This document shows, piece after piece, positions 8,587 through 15,062 of a stretch of 16,778 nt of DNA. Position 1 is the first letter of the stretch, and the number at the start of each line of letters is the position of its first letter. Under the pieces are notes generated by a model. The model was not told where the DNA came from. It was given only the letters and a program-made list of their open reading frames with translations, and did no database searches. The position numbers and the translations under genes are program-made. Origin of the DNA: Anaerolineaceae bacterium (GTDB lineage: Bacteria; Chloroflexota; Anaerolineae; Anaerolineales; Anaerolineaceae); the NCBI GenBank assembly GCA_011620505.1, contig WOZA01000101.1:1-16778 (forward strand), in the 5' to 3' direction.

Positions 8587-8718
8587 GTTTACTTCGAAAA
8601 CAAAGGTTCAACAAATAATCGATATAAAACCGATAACCATTTTTTGCCGTTTACAAATTATCACAAAAAAGGTTGCCAGCCTGTAGTCTGGCAACCTCTA
8701 TATGAACCGAAGAATGTG
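8587..8718. other. Spacer with terminator and probable promoter of the S26-fold gene
   Basis: This 132-bp gap holds the intrinsic terminator of the C25 operon. About 80 AT-rich bases remain between the terminator and the TTG start of the S26-fold gene, and a promoter for that gene would be expected there. I could not pick out a convincing -35/-10 pair. Confidence 0.5.
8665..8697 (-). terminator. Intrinsic terminator of the PqqD-to-C25 operon
   Basis: On the minus strand AGGTTGCCAG, an 8-base loop and CTGGCAACCT form a perfect 10-bp GC-containing stem followed by a run of T residues. It lies 21 bases after the stop codon at 8719. This is a textbook Rho-independent terminator and marks the end of the operon before the S26-fold gene. 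Confidence 0.93.
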
Positions 8719-11700
8719 TTACTTGTTGATCAATGGCAAGTAAAGTAAATAATTTACTCGAATCGTGATTGTTGCAGGTTCGCTATTGATCGAACCGTCA
8801 TTCACCACAAAGGTGAAGCTGTCCACACCGCTGAATCCCGCATCAGGTGTGTAGGTCAGAACTGGTGCGTCACCGCCCAGGGTGCCATTCAAGGGCTCAG
8901 AAAGGATAGAATAGGTCAATGCGTCCCCGTCAACATCTGAACCTGTCAAGATAATAGTCGCAGAGGTATCTACAACTGTAAACACCGACAGTGGATAGGC
9001 TACCGGTTTATCATTAATCGAATAGACCGTGATTGTCACCTCTGCTGTTCCAATCAGGGTTGTGCCATCGTACACACTATAAGTAAAACTATCAACGCCA
9101 TACCAATCCTGGTCTGGTTTATAATTAAATGACCCATCGGTGAAAAATCCAAGTACACCGTTCGATACATCTGTGACTAAACTGGCCGTTAGAATGTTCC
9201 CTCGTGCAAGTCCAAAGTCATTCTTCAGAACGCCATCCTCAGAATCAACGGTTAGTTGAAAATCCTCAGCAGTTCCATAAAAATCATTTACAGCTGCTGG
9301 GATCCGGTTGATGATTAGAGCAGGGTCTCCAAAGAGCTCATACATTTCAAGCAGGTAGAGACTGCTTCCACTAAACCAGAGCCGGGTCAGACCACTTGTA
9401 ATTGCTTCTCCCAAGAAGCTAGCACCATTCTCAAAAACAGCCTCAAAAAAGCCTCGATTCAAGTAATCATGCCCGCTTGAAACCCCCTGTCCGGTAGGTG
9501 ACCAACTGGCAATAGCACCTTTATTTCCAGCACGTGTGATCACTTCCCCAAATGCTTCGACAGCAGGATCAATGAAATAACCTTCACTGCAGGTCATTGC
9601 TAAAAATATTGGGTATTTGTTCTGGTTCGTCAATCCAGACACATTCGTCGTTTGGATAAAGATTTCCGGTGGGTTCTTTTGGGCAGACCAACCTTTTGCA
9701 AAGCCGTGCCCGATGAAGTTCACAATCAACTTCCCACTATTAATTCCAGCTTTTAAGGCTGCAACGGCTTCAGCGATATCCGTATGCGTGACACCGTAAT
9801 ACACCCTCTCTGCCTGGTAAGGGTCAGGAAGAGTGTCAGCAATCAAACCGTCAGAATAAACAGCAAAATCACCCGCGCTATCCGCTGCGCCCGCGACTGC
9901 AAGGACTTGTGTTGTCCAATCACCTTCAATAGGAGCTTGTTCGTAAGACATAATCTTCGCAATAAAGCTATTTGCTTCCACAGAGCTGTTAACTGACAAC
10001 CGCCCAAGAATCATATCCGGTAAAGATTCTGGACCAGAGAAGGTGACATAGCGGTTATCAGCTGCAGTTTCTCCGATCCATGGATCTGCCATTGCCAGGA
10101 ATGGCGGTATGTAGCTGGTTCGATTTTTTCCAAGATAATTCTTAGGATCATAATTGCCATCGCCGACCAGCACAACATAGGACGGCGCGGGTGCTTGCCA
10201 GTTGACCGTAGCATAGGCAAGAAATTCGCGGATAGCTGCCGCGCTCACGACTCCAAAGCCAAACTCGTCATAAACATCCTGCACATCCACCAGCATTGTG
10301 CTCATCCCTTGGGAAGCGCGATAGGCTGATAAAGTCGCTGCTTCCTCTATGAATGCCTGGTGGGTGATCAGGATATAATCCGCTTGATGAGCTGTTAATT
10401 GCAAATTAGATGGGGTATCCTCTGAAATCTCACTTGCCAACACAGTTGTTATCGATGAGTCAGTTGCAACCCAATAAGCTTTTTCAGAAACAATCTCATC
10501 CTCAAAAGAGACGCGGTAATCAGAACCTGTGTTCTCAATAATCAAGCTGTCTCTGTCAAATACGGCAACCTCCCATGGATTGCTCACATCGTAAGCGTCG
10601 AGCGCGTCCGAATTGAACCCCGACACCTGGAACTTCCAGGTTCCGCTGTTCTCATAAGAAAAAGCAAGCGCATCATCGCCTGTGTTTACCGAAAATGTGT
10701 TCAGGTAATTGATTTTTGCCCAATCTACGAAGATAAAATCGGATATATGGCCAGTATCATTCGGAAGAAATACGGTCAGTGTATTCAGACCAGGTGCGAG
10801 TAGACCCTCTGGGATTTCAGCCTCAACGAATCCACCCCCAGCCCAGGTAAACCCGTCCCATTCCACGTCCGCAACCTGGGTTCCATTAATACTTACAATA
10901 GCATGGTGGTCTGGGTTGATAGCGGCTACTTGCAAACTGCCAAAAAGGGCGATCTGAAGCGACCCTGCACCAACATAAGGTTCCTCTAAATAAAAATCAT
11001 GGGACCATGTTGGATCAATACTGGTATGGATTATGTCCCAATAAAAGCGTTCAAGTTCATCATCACCAGGCAGATTGCTCCTATAATTAATATTTTCTTC
11101 CAGTTCCAAGCCCGCCTGATAATAAGGAGGAACATTTTCTCCAAGCGGTGTACCATCGCGGATTTCCATCCTAAGTCCCACGGTATTCCCATAGGTCAGC
11201 CAATATACATTTTCCTCTGTATATTTACTGTCGATCCCTTGCCCATAAAAAATGATAGCGTCACCTTCATCGAATGACGTGTCATCCTCCCCAATCACCT
11301 GGATGGCGATTTCATCCCCCAAGTAATACATCTGGAAGGTTTGGGGGTCGATTAAATCCACCGGAAAACCAGCTATCTGCAGTTCCGTATAAGTCAGTTT
11401 GTATAGTCCATCCTCATCGATCGAAACCCGCCAGCCAGGTTCAGGAGGCTGCCATGGAAGCGTCCCAGCGTCTGAGAGGACTTGTATACTGCCAGCCGCA
11501 CTCTCAAGATACTTAACTTTTTCAGAAAGACTACGCCAGCTCCTCGCCTCCTCATAATTCATCAGTGTTGATTGGAACAAGGATTCATAAACATCTGATT
11601 CAACCTGTGCCGTACCCCGTGTGATTGTCGGCTTGCCTTCAAAGATAACTTCCACAAGTAGACTTTCATATATAACCAGCATATTTGATTGAGGTTGGTA

Positions 11701-12261
11701 TTGCACCGGGTAAACCCCAATCCCAGCTATGCGCTGCTGGCGCACCACACCATCATTGGCAATTTCAGCCAGGGTTCCTGGATAGGTATCGTCACTATCA
11801 TAAATTTCCGGGATAGGTTTGATAACATATGTATAAGCATTTGTTTCAAGGCCCACCCCAGCAGGATCGTTCACCATTTCCTGGGTGGCAGAAGGTAACA
11901 CTGGGGCGGTCAATTCAATCGTATGCGACTTTCCAGGAACGACCTTGACAGATAGGCTGACGCCAAAAGGTACACCTATCGCTTGAGTCATAAATGGGAG
12001 CGCAGGGGCACCTTCCTGGCTCAGATTTGACCATTCCGGAAGATGTATGTTTGAATAAGAACAGCCGTCTTCTGTTACACTTTCCTGGAGAAGAGCTTTC
12101 CAGGGCACAACAACCTCGAATTTCAGCCCTGATTCAGAAGACGAAAGCATAATAATCTCATCGTGGAGTGTTGTTTCTGCTTTGACGGGTGGAACTAAGA
12201 AGCTTAAGAACATCGCAGCTATTATAAGTACCATCATAATTTTTCGAAATATCCGCTTCAT
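8719..12261 (-). CDS. Secreted gingipain-family (C25) cysteine protease with Ig repeats
   Basis: This 1180-residue protein has a signal peptide (hydrophobic 9-25, cleavage near V-K-A at 28). A propeptide/PorU-like region follows, including F-D-E-G-D-A-I-I-F-Y-G (330-340) and a beta-sandwich at about 425-520. The C25 peptidase domain spans about 626-987. The catalytic pair is visible: His852 in F-I-G-H-G and Cys891 in M-T-C-S-E-G, with V-L-V-G-D-G-N-Y-D (697-705) and G-R-L-S (753-756) also typical. Two cadherin/VCBS-like repeats (about 990-1083 and 1086-1169) and the tail YLLYLPLINK complete it. Gingipain relatives cut after basic or other specific residues outside the cell. No type IX sorting domain is present, in contrast to Bacteroidota homologues. 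The ATG has an AGGAG site at about the right distance, and it is the last gene before the terminator. Confidence 0.92.
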   Translation of the reverse strand: MKRIFRKIMMVLIIAAMFLSFLVPPVKAETTLHDEIIMLSSSESGLKFEVVVPWKALLQESVTEDGCSYSNIHLPEWSNLSQEGAPALPFMTQAIGVPFGVSLSVKVVPGKSHTIELTAPVLPSATQEMVNDPAGVGLETNAYTYVIKPIPEIYDSDDTYPGTLAEIANDGVVRQQRIAGIGVYPVQYQPQSNMLVIYESLLVEVIFEGKPTITRGTAQVESDVYESLFQSTLMNYEEARSWRSLSEKVKYLESAAGSIQVLSDAGTLPWQPPEPGWRVSIDEDGLYKLTYTELQIAGFPVDLIDPQTFQMYYLGDEIAIQVIGEDDTSFDEGDAIIFYGQGIDSKYTEENVYWLTYGNTVGLRMEIRDGTPLGENVPPYYQAGLELEENINYRSNLPGDDELERFYWDIIHTSIDPTWSHDFYLEEPYVGAGSLQIALFGSLQVAAINPDHHAIVSINGTQVADVEWDGFTWAGGGFVEAEIPEGLLAPGLNTLTVFLPNDTGHISDFIFVDWAKINYLNTFSVNTGDDALAFSYENSGTWKFQVSGFNSDALDAYDVSNPWEVAVFDRDSLIIENTGSDYRVSFEDEIVSEKAYWVATDSSITTVLASEISEDTPSNLQLTAHQADYILITHQAFIEEAATLSAYRASQGMSTMLVDVQDVYDEFGFGVVSAAAIREFLAYATVNWQAPAPSYVVLVGDGNYDPKNYLGKNRTSYIPPFLAMADPWIGETAADNRYVTFSGPESLPDMILGRLSVNSSVEANSFIAKIMSYEQAPIEGDWTTQVLAVAGAADSAGDFAVYSDGLIADTLPDPYQAERVYYGVTHTDIAEAVAALKAGINSGKLIVNFIGHGFAKGWSAQKNPPEIFIQTTNVSGLTNQNKYPIFLAMTCSEGYFIDPAVEAFGEVITRAGNKGAIASWSPTGQGVSSGHDYLNRGFFEAVFENGASFLGEAITSGLTRLWFSGSSLYLLEMYELFGDPALIINRIPAAVNDFYGTAEDFQLTVDSEDGVLKNDFGLARGNILTASLVTDVSNGVLGFFTDGSFNYKPDQDWYGVDSFTYSVYDGTTLIGTAEVTITVYSINDKPVAYPLSVFTVVDTSATIILTGSDVDGDALTYSILSEPLNGTLGGDAPVLTYTPDAGFSGVDSFTFVVNDGSINSEPATITIRVNYLLYLPLINK

Positions 12262-12351
12262 TTTAAAAAAACTCCTGTGCGTGGTTTATCATTAAGCTTC
12301 TTGGTAAGATAATCTTTCCAGCAATCTTATTATGATTTTCTAAACAGAATT

Positions 12352-13236
12352 CTAATCAAGAATTAGAGGCAGGATGTCAGATCCTAATTTGTATTTAAGC
12401 CTGAAGAATGGGATTACTTCCCCCAACAAAGCTAAGCGTTCCATAATCATTTGGACTTTATCTGGCAAGTAATAAGGCACGAAAGCAGTCTGCAGGATGC
12501 TTGTCAACCCTTCAGAGGGGGAAACAGGCTTGGTTTCCTGTTCCATCTCTCGGTCCAGGAAAAAAACTTTCTTCAGTGGTATGCCCCTCGGTGAGCACAT
12601 TTCAATTCGCTCATGCCAGGGCGTGCCGAAAATCCAAAACTGACCTTCTAAATAACGCAAGATGACCTGGTCTTCTCCTAAAACTGTAACCGGTTCATTC
12701 TTTGCGAGCGCAGACGCTAATGTAGATTTACCTTTGCCGGCTTCGCCAATAAAGCAATAACCCTGACCATTGAGGCTCACACCAGCAGCATGCAGGATAA
12801 GATCCCCAAAACAGGCTAACCAGCTGACCATAATCCGGATGTCAATACTGCTTAATGGGTATATAGCCTTATCTTTAACCGATGAGAAATCGCCAACGAT
12901 ATCGCCAGTTCTAAAAACAGGATCAATTTTGACCCTTCTTGGGGGAGATTGTCTTGGGGAAACAAAAATATAATGTCCATTTTCATCAAGCCATAATTCC
13001 CAAATTTTAGTAAGGCATATAGGTGTTCCCCAGCTTTTTTTAATCCATTGCCGATCCCATTGAACTGAAAGTGACAAGGTCTCTTTAGCAGGTAATGCTG
13101 TTGAAATGAAAGGAAGATTGCCTTTCAAGAATTTTTCATAAATAAAAGGGACAGCTAATTCCAGACCGCTGTCCCTCGCGTCGAGTTCCAGATTAAGCCC
13201 TGCAATCTGCAAAGCTAAATTATTTTTTGTTTCCAT
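12352..13236 (-). CDS. HprK-like P-loop kinase/ATPase of a RiPP cluster
   Basis: This 294-residue protein has a Walker A loop G-E-A-G-K-G-K-S-T (164-172), preceded by L-H-A-A-G-V-S (148-154). These are followed by L-G-E-D-Q (186-190) and G-T-P-W-H (204-208), the pattern of HPr-kinase-like proteins found beside PqqD-type genes. The first 110 residues are a poorly conserved N-terminal region. In lasso-peptide clusters relatives of this family phosphorylate the precursor peptide; here the substrate is inferred, with the 51-residue peptide upstream as the obvious candidate. The ATG at 13236 lacks a clear Shine-Dalgarno, and the only in-frame upstream codons before a TAG contain no start, so translation may depend on coupling or be weak. 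The gap to the peptide gene is 102 bases and to the C25 gene 90 bases. Confidence 0.8.
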   Translation of the reverse strand: METKNNLALQIAGLNLELDARDSGLELAVPFIYEKFLKGNLPFISTALPAKETLSLSVQWDRQWIKKSWGTPICLTKIWELWLDENGHYIFVSPRQSPPRRVKIDPVFRTGDIVGDFSSVKDKAIYPLSSIDIRIMVSWLACFGDLILHAAGVSLNGQGYCFIGEAGKGKSTLASALAKNEPVTVLGEDQVILRYLEGQFWIFGTPWHERIEMCSPRGIPLKKVFFLDREMEQETKPVSPSEGLTSILQTAFVPYYLPDKVQMIMERLALLGEVIPFFRLKYKLGSDILPLILD

Positions 13237-13338
13237 CCAAGAATCAACAGATTCATTATCCTATAAACTCATTATTTAAAACACGTCATCACATGAAAAT
13301 ATCTTAACATGTCTAAGGGCAAACAAAACCGATGATTA
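13237..13338. other. Spacer between peptide and HprK-like genes
   Basis: This is 102 bp of AT-rich sequence without a terminator-like hairpin, so read-through from the peptide gene to the HprK-like gene is expected. Nothing else is recognisable. Confidence 0.5.
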
Positions 13339-13494
13339 TCAAGGAAGGTAGCAACCCGTCTCAGCACTGCAAGGAACAGGTCCAATTTTTGGATCCATAA
13401 TGGTTGGGCTCGCGTTGCAGACCGCAAGAATTGAGTTTTTTATCTTCAAATCGACTCTTTTGACAACAGGTTTAACATAAGTTTTTTTATTCAT
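13339..13494 (-). CDS. Putative RiPP precursor peptide, 51 residues, three Cys
   Basis: A 51-codon frame starts at the ATG at 13494 and ends with TGA, followed directly by an in-frame TAA. It begins MNKKTYVKPVVKRVDLKIKN, continues with an ILAVCNAS hinge and ends in PCSAETGCYLP, with Cys26, Cys42 and Cys48. The basic leader has a Y-x-x-P motif (Tyr6, Pro9), the kind recognised by PqqD-type leader-binding domains in lasso-peptide systems. From memory, many PqqD-associated small peptides share a K-x-(Y/W)-x-K-P...L...(V/I)-L-x-x-C layout. A strong GGAGGT sits 8 bases before the ATG, and the first 8 bases overlap the end of the radical SAM gene, implying coupled translation. The core is probably about residues 24-51. 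Function is inferred from position and composition; the modification is unknown. Confidence 0.82.
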   Translation of the reverse strand: MNKKTYVKPVVKRVDLKIKNSILAVCNASPTIMDPKIGPVPCSAETGCYLP

Positions 13495-14605
13495 AATTAA
13501 TTACCTCCGACAATCTAATTAATTGAGTATTCAGCGCGCTCATACTTCTTAACTCGCCATGATTACAAACAAATTCTACCACAGTTTCCATGTTCCCATG
13601 GATGGCTTGTGACCAACCCGGGCATTGGCTGCAGAACATATTTTTTTTACATGACAAACACGGACTCAGCATGGTTCTTTTCAGATTGCGTAATTCGCCA
13701 ATTTGCTGCCACGCCTCCATTAACGGCACTTCAAGCAAACTGTAAGATGGCTGCCTGACCATGATGCAAATACTCATCCGTCCTTCACTGTCCACATGGA
13801 AGTTTCTCAGACCAGCGCCACAACTGAACACGCGTTCGTCGCGAGTTTTAAGATCCTTCAGCCGTTCAATTTCCTTCCCGACAGATTCCTGACGTTCAGA
13901 ATCATTGGAATCAAATGCAACCAGAGTTTCTAAAGGCAATTGAACTTTCCTCGGGAACTCACTGGTTCCATCCAGGCGAGGCCACAGCAACCCATCGTAT
14001 CTAAAATTAACATTCATCTGCTCGGCAAGCGCTTTCATAGCTGGCAGTTCATGGTAATTGAGGGTCATCAATTCTGACTTAAGTGTCAATGGTATACCGC
14101 GCTCCAGGAGTAGATTAATCCCTCTCATGCATTTGGCATAGGAACCTGGGATGCGTGTGACAGCTTCATAGACTTGCTGGGTGGCGCCATACAAAGAAAT
14201 TTCAACATTGAAAGGCCGAATATCTTTGAGCAAATCCGCAATTTCTTCAGTGATCATTGTGCCATTGGTAAATAAGATAACCAGCAACCCTTTACGGCGG
14301 GCATAGGTGTAGATCTCCACAAAATCCCGGCGTAAGAGCGGTTCACCGCCCGTTAGGGTCAGGAATAATACGCCTGCATCGACCATCTGGTCAATGATGG
14401 ATTTAATCTGCTCCGTGGATAATTCACGTTGCCTGGCTGCCTGATCTTTTGGCGGTTTATTGATGTAGCAATGCACACAATTCATGTTGCATCGCGCCGT
14501 CGGTTCAAAGGTAGCGCTCAGCGGATAACGCCCACCCTCCAAGGGGGCAGATAATATCCTCCCCCACTCTTCCAGATCGATGGTTTGAAAGCTGTCACAA
14601 TCCAT
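13487..14605 (-). CDS. Radical SAM/SPASM peptide-modifying enzyme
   Basis: This 372-residue protein has the radical SAM motif C-x3-C-x2-C (Cys39, Cys43, Cys46) for the SAM-bound 4Fe-4S cluster, followed by T-G-G-E-P (85-89). The C-terminal SPASM region has seven cysteines (262, 280, 316, 319, 325, 328, 347) in the C...C...C-x2-C-x5-C-x2-C...C order, which fits binding of two auxiliary clusters. PqqE, anSME and sactipeptide maturases share this build. It would act in the cytoplasm on the peptide encoded directly downstream, using the PqqD-like protein to present the leader. The chemistry (thioether, C-C crosslink, epimerisation or other) cannot be told from sequence alone. The ATG follows the PqqD-like stop by two bases, with GAGG upstream; its stop overlaps the precursor start. 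Confidence 0.93.
   Translation of the reverse strand: MDCDSFQTIDLEEWGRILSAPLEGGRYPLSATFEPTARCNMNCVHCYINKPPKDQAARQRELSTEQIKSIIDQMVDAGVLFLTLTGGEPLLRRDFVEIYTYARRKGLLVILFTNGTMITEEIADLLKDIRPFNVEISLYGATQQVYEAVTRIPGSYAKCMRGINLLLERGIPLTLKSELMTLNYHELPAMKALAEQMNVNFRYDGLLWPRLDGTSEFPRKVQLPLETLVAFDSNDSERQESVGKEIERLKDLKTRDERVFSCGAGLRNFHVDSEGRMSICIMVRQPSYSLLEVPLMEAWQQIGELRNLKRTMLSPCLSCKKNMFCSQCPGWSQAIHGNMETVVEFVCNHGELRSMSALNTQLIRLSEVINYE
13503..13508 (-). promoter_or_regulatory. Strong ribosome binding site of the precursor peptide
   Basis: GGAGGT on the minus strand lies inside the last codons of the radical SAM gene, 8 bases from the ATG at 13494. It is the best Shine-Dalgarno in the operon and supports the peptide as a translated gene, probably at higher yield than its neighbours. 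Confidence 0.85.
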
Positions 14606-14607
14606 GT

Positions 14608-14898
14608 TTATGCCTCATTAACGGCACCAATTTCAGCCATTTCATGCAAAAAAACCTCAAGATCCCGTTGAATTGTCTGAATATCCGCGTCATATTCAGC
14701 GGAAATAGCGTCTTCGAGTTCTGCAATCTTGCTGGGATTTTCAAGTTTTTCCCATAGGAAAGCGCCCATCTCATTCAAAGTGAAGATGGCATTCAGATCA
14801 GCCACATTTTGCTTTATTGGGATCAGCACCATTTCATCGACGATTTTGCGGAAGATGAAGTTTGGATTGCGGATCATTCTTTTTTCTTCGTTGTTCAA
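14608..14898 (-). CDS. PqqD-like peptide recognition protein
   Basis: This 96-residue protein has the PqqD family layout: N-P-N-F-I-F-R-K-I-V-D-E-M-V-L-I (11-26), then L-N-A-I-F-T-L-N-E-M-G-A-F-L-W-E (38-53), and a helical end with I-x-R-D-L-x-x-F-L-x-x-M. PqqD domains are RiPP recognition elements that bind the leader peptide and hand it to a radical SAM enzyme; here both partners are encoded directly downstream. The start is TTG at 14898 with AGGAGG unusually close (about 4 bases). The ATG at codon 8 would still leave a complete domain but lacks a spaced ribosome site. It is the first gene of the operon. Confidence 0.9.
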   Translation of the reverse strand: MNNEEKRMIRNPNFIFRKIVDEMVLIPIKQNVADLNAIFTLNEMGAFLWEKLENPSKIAELEDAISAEYDADIQTIQRDLEVFLHEMAEIGAVNEA

Positions 14899-14952
14899 AC
14901 AACCTCCTGATCGGTTATTTACATGAAATAGTTACTTACCCGTGTACAATAA

Positions 14953-14981
14953 AATATCATAAAATTGCGGGTGAGTCTCAA
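14953..14981 (-). promoter_or_regulatory. Candidate promoter of the PqqD-like operon
   Basis: On the minus strand TTGAGA (complement of 14976-14981) and GATATT (complement of 14953-14958) are separated by 17 bases, a fair match to sigma-70 boxes, about 55 bases upstream of the TTG start. It sits within the right-hand arm of the inverted repeat at 14963-15016. The -10 match is weak. Confidence 0.3.
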
Positions 14982-15016
14982 AGCTTAATTCAGCTTCTCA
15001 ACAACGACCCGCAATT
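14963..15016 (-). terminator. Two-tier hairpin after the lamin-tail/DUF11 gene
   Basis: Perfect 10-base arms (AATTGCGGGT and ACCCGCAATT) enclose a 34-base loop that itself contains an AAGCT/AGCTT hairpin. The structure lies 47 bases after the stop of the upstream gene, and on the minus strand is followed by TTTTATGATATTTTATT. It could be the terminator of that gene, or a leader structure of the PqqD operon since it overlaps the candidate promoter. Confidence 0.5.
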
Positions 15017-15062
15017 CAATTTATCACTGGTTAATTATTTCTCCCCGATCAAATCCACGCCA

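Noticed and set aside
8339..8686. 115-codon plus-strand frame over the S26-fold gene and terminator
   Set aside because: It runs antisense to a gene with clear catalytic motifs and through a terminator stem; it has no motif of its own.
13215..13256. 13-codon frame (MNLLILGWKQKII) overlapping the HprK-like start
   Set aside because: It is very short, its ribosome site is too close to the ATG, and nothing supports translation; mentioned only because the HprK-like start lacks its own good site.
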